From: Topomyia yanbarensis
Lineage: Eukaryota; Arthropoda; Insecta; Diptera; Culicidae
Length of the DNA stretch: 64,000 bases
Direction of reading: 5' to 3'
NCBI RefSeq assembly: GCF_030247195.1
Contig: NC_080670.1
Location: 96,680,401 to 96,744,400 of the forward strand
Under the pieces are notes generated by a model that was given only the letters and a program-made list of their open reading frames with translations, searched no databases and was not told the origin of the DNA. Positions within the stretch are counted from its first letter, which is position 1. Each line of letters begins with the position of its first letter. Both the position numbers and the translations under genes were made by a program. Below, piece by piece: positions 28,724 through 39,963 of the stretch.

Positions 28724-30426
28724 GATCGGATCGTAGCAACCATCGACGGCGCACGCAAACAATTTTTGTTCCCGTCAAAATATTTAATTTCCTCGCGCTT
28801 CTTTTAATGAATTTAAAATATTTATAATATTTGTATTTGTTTACGATAATACTAAAATAATGTCAATTGCGCATTTCGCTCGGATGGATTCGTAGTAAAA
28901 AATCAAGCAGAAAGTGCGCATTCGGATCGGCTGTACAGCGAGGAAGGAAATCCACTAGGTTGTCCTTGAAACAACACTCAAGTCACAGAAATTCAATCTA
29001 TACCCCAAAAGTGGCATCGAAAGTATTTTGGAGCGCAGGATGTTGGGCAGGTTTGGCGTTCCGGTTATCGGTGAGAACGTTTCATATTTTCTAGAATTAC
29101 GAATCCTTGCTATCTAGGTATATGGACTCGTATGGACATGGTCGGGAGGAGGTGTGAACTCTTTGCCTTCTGTAAATAGGGGTTGGGCGTTGCGCCAGGG
29201 TCTACCGCGTGGTCTATGGTGGAGCATGGCTCATCATCGTATTTTACCGCCGTCGCCGGCATCGGCGGTGAGACATAGTGATGAGTTGTGTTCTGCCGTG
29301 GACCGTGCGGTGGACTTGGGTGCAGCGCCCAATTCCTGCTTGGCGAAGGGTGGGGGGTTCTTCGCATTTCCCTTCGATCATGTTCGTATGATTCTGCTTG
29401 GTCCTGGTTTTCCGTTCTAGGTTTATGGCTGATTCGCTCTGGAATGCCTGTCCGTCTTTCGGTTTCATTGCTTTCGTTTCTCGTGGTCTCCGGTTTGCCG
29501 GGGGTAGCCGGCGGAATCGATACAGTAGGTATATGTTTTGTGTCTCAACTGGACTCCGCATCGTTCGAATTGATTTTTACTTAGTTTTCAGCTCAGTTAA
29601 TTATTTGTTCATAGCGAACAGATCCTAGTTTTGAGTACCCTAGCTTTGCGATGTGCCCCGATTAATTGAACTTGTCAATCGTAGTTGATTGCTATAGTTA
29701 GCTGATTGCGAGTGTTTTTGTTGTTTTGAGCCAGGTGGAAATAGCAATGACTTCTCAGTCAATTTTTAGTATCGGTTTGGCCTATTGTGAAATATACGGT
29801 ACAGTTATTTGTGTTTTCCGTCAATGCTCAACGAACGCGGAAGGTTTCTGTTTTTATGATCCTGTACTGCCAATTAGGACATAAAAGTCCTGTATGGATT
29901 TTTGTCGAAGGTGAGTTGTCTGTTGGTTTGTATTTTTATGCGTTTTTGTTTATATTACTACTAATTAACCGATTTCGCCAATTTTTGCTATTGTTTAAGA
30001 GAGCGAGTAAGGGCGCTATAACCCTGGCTCATTAGCCAGGGCAGGGCCAAATATTTCTGTCCCATCCCAGGAACCTAGGACCAACAGAGTGACATTAACC
30101 CTCTTAGCAAAGTCACTCCCAACGATTTATCAAACCCCCATCAAATTGAAACGGTTGTGTACGGTTGTCCACGTTTCTTCCTTATTCAAGGTTCAAAATG
30201 ATCCGTTGATTAAATTATTCATTGAATGGATAATTTGATTGCCGTATAATTTTGAATCATCTTTATTTTATACGCTGCACAGTTGGCCTGGCCGCTTTAA
30301 TGCTTGTGTCATATTCAATATGTGCCACAATCATTAATAATGACAAGAAAAATTGTAGACGAACGTCTGCAATTTTCCAGGATCCCTACATGTATTGGCT
30401 GTGTATGTGTAGACTAGACTAGACTA
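28724..30426 (+). mobile_element. Unclassified ~1.7-kb retroelement-like insertion with TAGAC-type tail
   Basis: The insertion is bounded by exact 24-bp duplications and ends in about three GACTA units (GTAGACTAGACTAGACTAG), a short-repeat tail like those of several LINE clades. Long target duplications and a simple-repeat tail point to target-primed insertion. I see no convincing reverse transcriptase or endonuclease; the longest frames are under 110 codons. It may be a 5'-truncated LINE made mostly of 3' UTR, or a non-autonomous element. Confidence 0.65.
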
Positions 30427-30626
30427 GAAACAGTACCAGTAAAAAGAAGAAGAAGAACTCATGGCGGTCAACAACCTGTGTGGTTCAACCAAAATTTAAA
30501 AAATAGAAAACAAAAGGCACATAAAATGTACAAGAAAGAAAATAGCATTACAAATCGGCAAAACTATTTGGATATTTGCTCCCAACTCTACATAGCCATT
30601 AACACTGCACATGAAGAATATAGGGG
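30427..30626 (+). pseudogene. E6a post-endonuclease fragment
   Basis: After the right target duplication the E6 frame resumes (WFNQNLKNRKQKAHKMYKKE, then a HEEYR segment). This is the segment between endonuclease and reverse transcriptase that carries the basic region in such LINEs. The same segment is present in E6b. It is cut at GAATATA by a pogo-like fragment. Confidence 0.7.
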
Positions 30627-31305
30627 ACACCGGGGTCGAGTTTTGCTTTCGGAATTTCTATACTCATTCTGGTTAGACTTTTTGAAAACCGGTTTGTGCT
30701 GTCATGAAGATAGAACCCTTCAGCACATATGTAATTTTTTTCATTCATGAAAAAATCAGAGAAAAGGCTATTAGCAAACAAATGCGGAAAGAAAAATCGG
30801 CCAACCAACCCCATGGCTGGGGTAGGTTGGCTGAGTTTGGTGAAATAAGTTAAACACGTCAAATGTATCAGTGGAAAACTTTTAATTCAAGAAAACATCG
30901 TTTTTCATATATAGGTAAGGAAAATAAAATCCACTCTTCACTTTTTAGTCATTTTAACCTTTTTGAACTTAGTTTTGGCAGCTTTAGTGAACTTTTTACC
31001 AGTTCTCGCTGATCTTTTCCTCCGCCAGTTACGTTTGATTCCATTTTTCTGCTCCTCCAATACAGCTTTTATTGAAGAATCAGTCAAAATTTGAGTCGAT
31101 CGGCGTTTACGACCTTGCCACTTCTTCGAATCAGATCGTGCACTCGCCTTGGGAAGAGGTCTGACGTCTTCAGAGAGGCTTACATCTGCAGCAGATTCTA
31201 TGCTAATGGACGAGTTTTGTTCGGGGTTGGGTCGATCTGTGACAAATCCTGCCAGAAAATTCTCAAGGGGAAAAATTACAGGATTGAAGGGGTAAATCTA
31301 TATAC
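30627..31305 (-). mobile_element. pogo/Tigger-like DNA transposon fragment
   Basis: E6a is interrupted after GAATATA, where E6b reads GAATATAATCG, consistent with insertion at a TA dinucleotide as expected for pogo/Tc1-mariner elements. The minus strand carries the end of a transposase frame. The other boundary falls inside the coding region and the E6a reverse transcriptase resumes only at YADD, so a deletion removed the rest of both elements. Confidence 0.55.
30938..31262 (-). pseudogene. pogo/Tigger-like transposase C-terminal fragment
   Basis: On the minus strand about 107 codons are open to TGA 30940-30938. They read LAGFVTDRPNPEQ, then DVRPLPKASARSDSKKWQ, GRKRRSTQILTDSSIKAVLEE and a very basic lysine-rich tail. 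The order PLPKA..., GRKR..., ILTD...K...LEE is the pattern at the C-terminal end of pogo/Tigger (CENP-B-related) transposases as I know it. The DDE catalytic core is absent. No start codon is needed for this interior fragment. Confidence 0.55.
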
Positions 31306-32140
31306 TCAAACATCTTAAAGTGCTTATATATGCAGATGACATGAAACATTTCATGGAAGACACTGAAATATTCCAAAACGAAATCAACCTATTCCACACG
31401 TGGTGTAGCAAAAGTCTACTCCAACTTAACGTAAAGAAATGCAACTCAATAACCTTCAGCAGAAAAATTTCAAATGTTCCCATAGACATACACTTAGGCA
31501 ACCAACTTGTAGAAAATGCAAAATTGTTCGAGATTTAGGCGTAATCTTAGACACCAAGCTCACATTTGTGGAACATTTTTATACAATAATAATTAAAGTA
31601 AATAGTATGCTGGGCTTTATTAAACGTTTCACCTAAAATTTTGAAGACTCTTACAAAATAAAATCATTATACAATACATATGTCAGGCCAATTTTGGAAT
31701 ATTGCAGCATAGTATGGAACCCATACACTGTCCTGTACGAAGAACGCATCGAATCAGTCCAAAAGCAATTTATTTTGTACGCACTTCGTAAACTAAACTG
31801 GACGACATTTCCTCTTCCATCGTATAAAGCACGTTGCATGCTCATTAATATACAAACACTCAAAGAACGCCGCGAATTTGCCATGCTTTGCTTTATCAAC
31901 GACATTATTTCTCAACGTGTACAATCCGCATCATTACTTTCGCAAATAAAATTTTATGTAGCCAGCCGACAACTAAGAACTCGTAATTTATTCAAAGAGC
32001 AATCTTTTAGGACAAACTATGCTAAAAATAGCCCCATCAACAGAATGCTGCGTCCTTATAATGAAAATTGTGTAATAATTAACCTTTCCATGTCTAGAAA
32101 ACATATTAAATCTGAACTAAACCATAGAAATAATGTATAG
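31306..32140 (+). pseudogene. E6a reverse transcriptase C-terminal half
   Basis: The frame begins at the catalytic motif (IYADDMKHF; YADD at 31329-31340) and continues through LNVKKCNSITFSRK. One frameshift near 31530 moves to RDLGVILDTKLTF, then a stop near 31635 precedes RPILEYCSIVWNP, LPSYKARCMLI and the C-terminal RSRK-type region. Similarity to the same region of E5 is clear. Reverse transcriptase motifs before YADD are missing here but partly present in E6b. Confidence 0.8.
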
Positions 32141-32212
32141 TATATGAGTAAATATTGTAAATCCATTCTAAGCGGTCTACATATGCTTGACGAAAAATAA
32201 ATTAATAAATAA

Positions 32213-33620
32213 ACCGACTTCGAAGAAGTCAAACGTAGACTATGTAGAATAAATTGGCAAACTGTAATGAGTATAGAAGGAAATGTCAACGAAGAAGTGA
32301 CTAAAATCTACCTAATTGTAACGAATATAATCTCTGAAACAGTACCAGTAAAAAGAAGAAGAACTCATGGCGGTGTGGTTCAACCAACATCTGAAAACCC
32401 TAAAAAATAGAAAACAAAAGGCACATAAAATTTACACCTTTTTTATTAACGACTTATAGTGAGTCAATCTTTTTTCCTTTTTTATATTGTAACGACATAT
32501 AATTAGCAAGGGACTGAAAGGTGAAGTATTTTTTTTTAAATATTAAGAGCCATAGTACTCAAAGGAGACCAAGGATTTGAAGTAAGAAAGTTTAAAAAAG
32601 TGTGGAGTAGGGTTAATGAGCAAGCTTAGAGTTTCCCGGCTACTTAACTCTTTGTCTTCTTCTGTGATTCGCATTTAATGCCAAAAGATCCTGACTCCTG
32701 CGTTGCAGAAGACAACGAGTTAAGTAGCCGGGAAACTCTAAGCTTGTTCATTGACCCTACTCCACGCTTTTCTAAACTTTCTTACTTCAAATCCTTGCTC
32801 TCCCTTGAGTACTATGGCTCTTAATATTTGAAAAAAAAAAAATACTTCACCTTCCAGTCCCTTGCTAATTATATATCGTTACAATATAGAAAATAAAATT
32901 TACAAGAAAGAACATAGCATATAAAATTCACAAAATTATTTGGACATTTGCTCCCAACTCCACATAGCCATTAACACTGCACATGAAGAATATAATCGTA
33001 AAGTCTAGAATGAAATCAAGACGTGTCCAAAGAATTTCTTTCATTGCGTGAAAACGAAATTGAAAAGTAGCAAATTTCCATCCCAAATGCATTTTGATGG
33101 ACATGTAGGAAATAACAGTACTGAAATTTGCAATTTATTTGGAAATTTTTTTCAGAAGGGTATACCTCATATTCCGAAACAGACCGCGACCGCGTCTACT
33201 TTTCATTTATACCTGAATTTTCAAATGAAATTTCCGTCCACGGACTATCTAAACATGAATTTACCACTGCACTAAAAAACCTAGACGCATCATAAGGACC
33301 TAGACCTGACGGATTTGCCCCAATATTTTAAAAAAATCTAGCAGAAGAACTTACTCTACCATTACTACATATCTTCAACATGTCACATGCCAGCATGCCA
33401 ATTTTTAAATCAGGCACTAAATCGGACATTCGAAACCATCGAGGGAGTGCCATTATCTCATGCATTCCAAAATTATTCGAAAAGCTAGTAAATGACAAAA
33501 TATTCCAGCAAATCAAAAATCAAATAACAAGCAAACATCATGGCTTTTATAAAGGCCGCTCAACAACATCAAACCTTTTAGAATTTGTAACTCTTTCATC
33601 TGAGCGTAACATTGAAATGT
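32213..33620 (+). mobile_element. E6b: second truncated copy of the E6 LINE, with foldback insertion
   Basis: E6b starts directly after the E6a tail with the TDFEEVKRRLCRINWQ region (compare 28570-28720 in E6a). It continues through the post-endonuclease segment and the first half of the reverse transcriptase (RPDGFAPIF, SDIRNHRGSAIISCIPKLFE, HGFYKGRSTTSNLLEF), and stops at a T-run near 33622. A foldback element occupies 32437-32892. It carries in-frame stops and is dead. Confidence 0.75.
32437..32892. mobile_element. Foldback (MITE-like) element with ~180-bp inverted arms
   Basis: The arms 32481-32660 and 32707-32890 are near-perfect reverse complements separated by a ~46-bp loop. ATAAAATTTACA at 32425-32436 and 32893-32904 flanks the insertion as a 12-bp direct repeat. 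E6a shows the uninterrupted site near 30518-30530. About 44 bp left of the arm have no partner. There is no coding capacity, so it must have been moved by a transposase supplied elsewhere. Confidence 0.85.
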
Positions 33621-33640
33621 TCTTTTTTTTTTTTTTAATA
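33048..33640 (+). pseudogene. E6b reverse transcriptase N-terminal half
   Basis: The frame shows ICNLFGNFFQKG, a damaged RPDGFAPIF (the xPGPDGxxP motif, with stops on both sides), FKSGTKSDIRNHRGSAII (the K...NYRPI motif) and HGFYKGRSTTSNLLEF (the QxGFRxGRST motif). The YADD motif is absent because the copy ends at the T-run. Frameshifts and stops near 33293 and 33329 inactivate it. Confidence 0.75.
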
Positions 33641-33865
33641 TTTTGATGATATTTTTATAGGTAGATGTTCAATGAGTAGTTCTAAGCAGATATCTCGTTT
33701 TAGGAGGTTAAATTACTAAGCACGCAGTGTCAGAGGAACGGACTTGTCACATTAATTAAATCTTTCGAATAAGCCATTTACACCATTTAGCCAGTTTCAC
33801 GTTGGTATTAAATTCTTACAATAAAACGCTTTCTTCAATTATTTTTTTTTCGAAATATATTTTTG

Positions 33866-34760
33866 CCAGCGGCGTAGCCAGGGGGGAGTCTGGGGGTTAA
33901 ACCCCCCCCCCCATACCAAAATTAATTTAAGTAAATATTGTTTCATAATAATTTTGGAAGTATATTGTCTGATCACTACATTGATAACCTATTGTTTTAA
34001 GCATCATGGACACTTTTAGAAAATTGTGGGAATTGGAGCTAACTGATCTCTTAGCCGAGGTCCCATAGTTGTAAAATGAATAGCTCTTTTTCGAAGAGAT
34101 GCTGCGAAATATGGATTAGGGACACTGCTTTGAATAGGAAGCACAGTTTGATGTTTATAAACATAAACTTGCTCACCGAAAAATTGCATATATATGCTAA
34201 AAATGTATTTTTTGAGAATGTGTAGAGCTGAGACAAAAACTCAGTGTGATTAACAATGACAATAATATGTTGGATAGTAGAAGGAAAATGATGAAAAATT
34301 ACGATTTCCGTTTGTCATTAGCAGGTCAGGACAGGTTTTTATGGTTTAATTTTTTGGTATTATCAATTATATAAATAGCGTCTAAGCAGGATTGCAATTA
34401 ATAAAAATTTCAAAATATTTCAAATTAGTGGCTATTAAGGGTGAATCTTTGACTGCTGAATTGAATGGTTTAATCATTTTTTGTATACAAGGACTCGTTC
34501 TAGAGATAATGATCGAAAACATTCTTTTGCGGTAACGATCACATTATTTCGAAACTGTCAACTTTGGATGTTTAGCATCTTTGAAGAATATTACAATGTA
34601 AAGCATTGGCGGTAAATCCTCCTAGAAGTAGTTATAAAAAATTACTCTTCAAACAAATTTAGTTCAAGATTTAATGTCTTCAACAAAGTTTTCGAAAATG
34701 CTATTTCAAACATCTTTGTTAAAGCCATTCGATAACTAATTTTGTTAAAGACATGAATAC
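33866..34760. repeat. Dispersed repeat family G, copy 1
   Basis: It starts GCCAGCGGCGTAGCCAGGGG followed by a C-run, and then matches 49530-51342 in patches (GATAACCTATTGTTTTAA, GAAAAATTACGATTTCCGTT, TTAGCAGGTC...). I judge roughly 65-70% identity by eye. It is non-coding and probably a degraded DNA element. Confidence 0.6.
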
Positions 34761-35216
34761 TCCGTCTACTCAGCATACCAAAATGCATTAGACTTTATGT
34801 GAAAGAAAACCTTTAAAACAAGTTATTCTGATATTACTGTAATCGATAAATAGAGCATAGAGTGTGCAGACTTGCGAACTGCTAACATTTATTTCGACTG
34901 GCACCTAAGACAACACAGTCACAGCCAGCGGCGAGCCCAGTTGCCGAGAGCTGCTATAGCCGTTCAGTGTCTGAATGAGTGCTGTGTGTTCCCGTGAGAG
35001 GCAAGACACACGCAAGCGAATTTGGGTACAGTCACTTCGTAGCACTCATGTACAGAAGCCGAAGGTTTGGCTGTTTTTGAGTGGCAATGTACAGCAATGT
35101 GCTCAGAGGGTAAAGTCAGGTACTTCGGGAATGCTACGAATTCTAGATGTAGTGACCGCCTCATATCTGAACTGTTTTGCCATTCATAACCGCGATGTCA
35201 TAACATTTTTCTCTCT
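34761..35216. other. Spacer before E3, no gene seen
   Basis: A 91-codon frame at 34975-35250 runs into E3 and resembles no family I know. The composition becomes GC-richer from about 34915, suggesting another unidentified repeat fragment ending at the E3 junction. Confidence 0.4.
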
Positions 35217-35392
35217 AGGCGTGAAGCGACCCGTGCCGAGGGATGAGTGATCGAGGGGGTGAAAAAGATGCTCGATCGTTAACGGAGCCTGTGGGGTACC
35301 TGGGCAACCCCCACAGTAAGCGTCCCTTACCACGTTAATGCGGAGCTCTGGCGTGGCGGACATCTATTCTCGCGCTACTCGTGGGATTTAAC

Positions 35393-36871
35393 ATGGAGCT
35401 AACAAAAAATAAAAATAAACAGTCGGAGGTGCCAAACCCCTTCGCTAGAGATGGTTTGGCGAGGTCTCCCCCCCATGGGGAGAGTAGTGGAGCGATAAGT
35501 GCTGCATCTGAAAGCACCAGTGACCCCCCAGCAGCGGTAGGAAATAGCCCTACCAACGCACCGGACGGGCCATTATCGGCGATGCGCAAAGTGGTGGAGC
35601 AGCTCGATGCAATAATCGAGTACACTAGCGCAAAGCAAAACATAAGCAAGGAGTTAAAACAGAGTCTCCTGGAACTCCGAAAAACTGTTCGTGTAGCAAG
35701 ACAGAAACAGCAGGCTTATGCCAAGAGGGTGGAATGTCGGGAGAAGTCCGACAGAGAAACCCAGACAGTGGCCTCCAAGAAGAAGGGAAAAGAGAAGGTC
35801 GATACGGGCACTCAGACAGTGCCCTTCACCTTCTATGGAGCAGCCACGTCGCTCGAAGCGGCGGCCGAGTTCCCCTCGAAGGGAAAAGGCAAGGGTAAGG
35901 GCAATCGCAAGACGCCGTCGAACGCGAAGCGCCCTAGGAAGTCGCCAGGCGAGGGTGCAAAACCCGACACCACACGGCGTGCAACCGTTAAGGTCAAACG
36001 CCGTCTGGGCGAGGTAAGCGGGGGCGAGAGTGACCTCGCTGAGCAGAGCATTGGTACCAGCAACCCGGCGCGACCCGGGCAGGGGGGCCCGAACCCCTGG
36101 ACGCTGGTCACCAAGAAGAAGCCGGCACCGACACCGGAGGTACCGCGGCCCGCGAGGAAGGCCAAGGACAGAGGCGAGGCCTTGTGGTTGAAAACCGACA
36201 AGGACAAATACGCCGATGTCCTAAAGTCGATGAAGGCGGCCGAAAGCCTTTCGGCCCTTGGGCAAGATGTGCGTAGCGTGAGACGCACCAACACGGGAGA
36301 AATGCTTCTGGTGCTGAAGCGAGGCGCACAATCTAGTGCGGAATACAAGGCCTTGGCCCAAGAAGTCCTTGGTGAGGGCGCCCAAGTCAGGTCGCTAGGG
36401 GCGGAAATGACTCTCCAGTGCAAGCACTTGGACGAGTTCACGACCGCAGAAGACGTCGTCGCAGCCGTTAAGGAGCATTGCGACGTCACAATCGAGCGGG
36501 CCTCTGTGCGATTGAGAGATGGACCCTCTGGCACCCAAGTAGCCTACCTCAGGCTACTGAAGGCGAATGCCAAAAAGGTAACCGAGAAAGGGAAGCTGAA
36601 GATCGGTTGGTCAGTATGCCCTATTTGTATACCCCAGCCGCCTTCAGTGGATAGGTGCTATCGGTGCCTTGATTCCGGCCATAAAGCATACGAGTGCAAA
36701 GGCATAGATAGGAGCAAACTATGTCGTCGCTGCGGCGAGGCGGGACATAAAGAGCGGGGGTGCACTAAAGCACACAAGTGCCTTATCTGCACCGCTAAGA
36801 AGCAAGCCCATAAACATGCTATGGGCGGACCTTCGTGTCCCTTCGGTGAGTTAAATAAGAAGAAGCCGTGA
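35393..36871 (+). CDS. E3 ORF1: gag-like protein, intact
   Basis: ATG 35393 (MELTKNKNKQSEVPNPF) gives 492 residues and matches the family start. A GTG four codons upstream is unlikely to be used. Seven C's at 35468-35474 keep the frame that E2 has lost. After a K/R/S/P-rich centre comes LWLKTDKDKYADVLKSM and a structured region. The C-terminus has CYRC...H...C, CRRC...H...C and a CLIC...H...C variant knuckle. It ends at TGA 36869-36871, overlapped by the GTG that opens ORF2. Being intact, it could in principle act in trans on related RNAs. Confidence 0.9.
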   Translation: MELTKNKNKQSEVPNPFARDGLARSPPHGESSGAISAASESTSDPPAAVGNSPTNAPDGPLSAMRKVVEQLDAIIEYTSAKQNISKELKQSLLELRKTVRVARQKQQAYAKRVECREKSDRETQTVASKKKGKEKVDTGTQTVPFTFYGAATSLEAAAEFPSKGKGKGKGNRKTPSNAKRPRKSPGEGAKPDTTRRATVKVKRRLGEVSGGESDLAEQSIGTSNPARPGQGGPNPWTLVTKKKPAPTPEVPRPARKAKDRGEALWLKTDKDKYADVLKSMKAAESLSALGQDVRSVRRTNTGEMLLVLKRGAQSSAEYKALAQEVLGEGAQVRSLGAEMTLQCKHLDEFTTAEDVVAAVKEHCDVTIERASVRLRDGPSGTQVAYLRLLKANAKKVTEKGKLKIGWSVCPICIPQPPSVDRCYRCLDSGHKAYECKGIDRSKLCRRCGEAGHKERGCTKAHKCLICTAKKQAHKHAMGGPSCPFGELNKKKP

Positions 36872-39716
36872 ACGTCACACAGCTAAATCTTAGCCATTGT
36901 GCAGCAGCCCAACAGCTGCTGTGGCAGTCGGTCTCGGAGTCGAGGACAGATGTCGCCCTCTTATCAGACCCTTACCGCATCCCTGCCGGCAACGGCAATT
37001 GGGTTTCGGACGGGTCTGGAATGGTGGCAATCTGTACAACGGGACGGTTCCCGGTTCAAGAGGTAATACACCCCTCCGCCGAGGGTGTGGCGATTGCCAA
37101 GATCAATGGTGTGTTCTATTGCAGCTGCTACGCCCCACCAAGGTGGCCAATAGAACAGTTCTACCAGATGATCGACAGGCTCTCGTCGGACCTAGTGGGC
37201 CGGAAACCGGTAGTCATAGCGGGAGACTTTAACGCTTGGGCAGTGGAGTGGGGCAGCCACTGTACAAATAGCAGGGGTCAAGCGCTAATGGAAGCGCTTG
37301 CGAAACTCGATACTGTGCTAGCAAATAATGGCTCCGCTAGTACATTCCGTAGAAACGGAGTGGAGGCGTGGATTGACCTAACATTTGCCAGCCCGAGTCT
37401 GGCTCCAGGCATGGAATGTAGGGTAAACGAAGGCTACACCCATAGCGATCACTTAGCAATCCGCTTTAGGATCAACTATGGTGTGCAGCATCCGAGGGCG
37501 GGAGATCTCTGTCAGGTACGCGGGTGGAAGTCCAATCACTTCGACAGCGAAGCTTTCACCGCGGCCCTGGGACTGGAGGCCAACACCGACAGTCTAAGCG
37601 GGGATGCGCTGGTAGCTGTCCTATCACGCGCGTGCGACGCCACTATGCCGAGAAAAACACTGCCAAGAAACGGTAGAAGCCTGGTACACTGGTGGAGTGC
37701 CGAGATTGCAGCTCTACGGTCAGCCTGCCTCAGAGCTAGACGTAGGATGCAAATAGCTCGCACCGAGGATGCAAGAGAGAACCGCCGTGAAGTGTTTCGA
37801 GCTGCGAAATTGGCCCTTAACAAGGCTATTAAAAGCAGCAAGATAGCGTGTTTTGACAACCTGTGTGAGAGTGCCAACGCGAATCCGTGGGGTGACGCCT
37901 ACCGGATTGTGATGGCCAAGACCAAAGGGGGCTCCTCACCCCCAGAACGGTCTCCGGACCGGTTGGCAACGATTATCGAAGTACTCTTCCCGTCTCGAGC
38001 CACAAGCCCCTGGCCACCTGCACTACGAGACAGTGCGGGCACGGTCGAAATGGTGGCCCCAGTGACGAATGAAGAACTACTCGCAGTGGCTAAATCCCTA
38101 GCAATGAACAAAGCTCCAGGGCCGGATGGAGTTCCAAACAACGCTCTCAAAGCAGCGATCATAGCGAACCCGAACATGTTCAGGCTAGCTATGCAGAGAT
38201 GCCTTGACGAGTGCCGTTTCCCCGATAGATGGAAAAGGCAGAAATTGGTGCTGTTGCCGAAGCCCTGGAAGCCGCCAGGCGACCCATCGACGTACAGACC
38301 AATCTGTCTGATCGACACGACTGGCAAACTGCTTGAGAGGATCATCCTCAACTGTGTCCCGTACGCGGAAGGTACGGACGGTCTGTCAAGCAACCAGTTT
38401 GGCTTTCGGAAGGGTAAGTCCACAGTGGACGCTCTCAACTCAGTGATAAATACTGCCGAGATAGCGATCCAACGAAAAAGGCGAGGTATTCGATACTGTG
38501 CGTTAGTGACACTTGACGTGAAGAACGCATTCAACATTCAATTCCGATTACCGCCGGAGTCCCGCAGGGCTCGATCCTAGGCCCGGTGCTATGGAACCTC
38601 ATGTATGACAGGGTTCTGAGACTGAAGTTCCCTCCTGGGGTCAAGATCGTCGGCTTTGCCGACGACGTAACTTTGGAGGTCTACGGGGAGTCACTTCCTG
38701 AGGTAGAACTAACCGCAGAACACTCGATTAGCACGGTGGAGGAATGGATGAGCGCGAGAGGCCTGGAGCTCGCTCATCATAAGACGGAGGTAGTTATCGT
38801 CAACAACCGCAAATCGGCACAACATGCAGTTATCCATGTGGGAGAAGTCGCGATCACTTCACAGCGAAGTCTGAAGTCTCTCGGAGTCATTATAGACGAC
38901 AAGCTGACCTTCGGCAGCCATGTCGACTATACGTGCAAGAGAGCGTCGACTGCTGCTGCGGCACTATCGAGAATGATGTCCAACAGCTCAAAGGTGTGCG
39001 CCAGTAGACGTAGGTTACTGGCAGGCGTTGCCGTATCTATCCTCAGGTACGGCGGCCCGTCATGGTCAAGAGCACTGAGGGTAACCAGTTACCTACAGAA
39101 ACTGGAGAGCACCTACCGCGTGATGTGCCTCAGAGTGATATCTGCCTACCGCACGGTATCACACGATGCATCCTGCGTGATAGCGAGCATGATGCCAGTC
39201 GGGCTGGTCATTCGGGAAGATGAGGAGTGCTTTGAGCTACGTGAAAATAGGGGAGCCCGCGAGCGCACCAGGGTGACCTCGGTCGCCAGATGGCAGCGTG
39301 AGTGGGACAACTCCTCGAAAGGTAGGTGGACCCACCGGCTGATACCTAGTATATCGAGCTGGGTGGGAAGACCCCATGGGGAAGTTCACTTCCACCTGAC
39401 ACAATTCCTGTCAGGCCATGGCTGTTTCCGACAGTACCTCCACAGGTTCGGGTACGCGGAGGTCCCAGTCTGCCCGGACTGCCCAGGTGTAGATGAAACT
39501 GCCGAACACATACTGTTCGTATGTCATCGGTTCGACGTCGAAAGAAGAGCAATGCTTGACGTCTGTGGCTGGGACACAACCCCTGATACCCTTATTCAGC
39601 GGATGTGTCGATCGGTGGAGAAGTGGAACGCAGTCTCGGCTGCTACCATCCAGATTGCCAGTAGGCTACAGGTAATCTGGCGAACCGAGCAACAGACGAC
39701 GGGCACGACTAACTAG
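36868..39716 (+). pseudogene. E3 ORF2: endonuclease-RT broken between RT motifs A and B
   Basis: The frame is open from the GTGA overlap through the endonuclease and the fingers to LDVKNAFN. There, 130 bp (E2 11928-12057) are replaced by six bases, ATTCAA at 38536-38541. The net loss of 124 nt shifts the frame, which stops at 38580. The downstream part is open again from the GSILGP region (ATG at 38586 in the old frame) through FADD, the thumb and the CPDC...H...C finger to TAG 39714-39716. The removed segment lies between the catalytic aspartate of motif A and the GVPQG motif, so no polymerase can be made. Confidence 0.93.
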
Positions 39717-39963
39717 TGATTGGTTAGCTGGAGCGAAAAAGGCCAAGCGCAAAAAAGGGAGTGAATGGTCTGTTCATGCCGAGGCAGGTTTGGCGTAGCG
39801 ACTGGCAACCGCGTAAGGGGTAAACCCAGCCACCCCGAAGCAAGACAGATGAGTGAGTGTATAGGCGTATAAGTGGACTGCCTCATGCCAAGACGGGAGG
39901 GTCGTAGCGTAGTATGTTGGAACTTAGCTATCGATGCCTCATGGCGTGGCAGAGGAGTGAAAG

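Larger units (their letters stand above)
27790..32212 (+). mobile_element. E6a: AT-rich decayed CR1/Jockey-group LINE, interrupted twice
   Basis: Pieces in order are endonuclease (about 27960-28723), the post-endonuclease region (30427-30626) and the reverse transcriptase from the YADD motif to the C-terminus (31306-32140), then a TAAA-like tail to 32212. The C-terminus (LEYCSIVWNP, LPSYKARCMLI) is clearly related to that of E5. A 1.7-kb element separates the first two pieces, and a pogo-like fragment plus a deletion separates the last two. Frameshifts and stops are frequent. Confidence 0.75.

Noticed and set aside
34975..35250. 91-codon frame leading into E3
   Set aside because: It crosses the E3 5' junction and its end is E3 5' UTR, so the frame is accidental.
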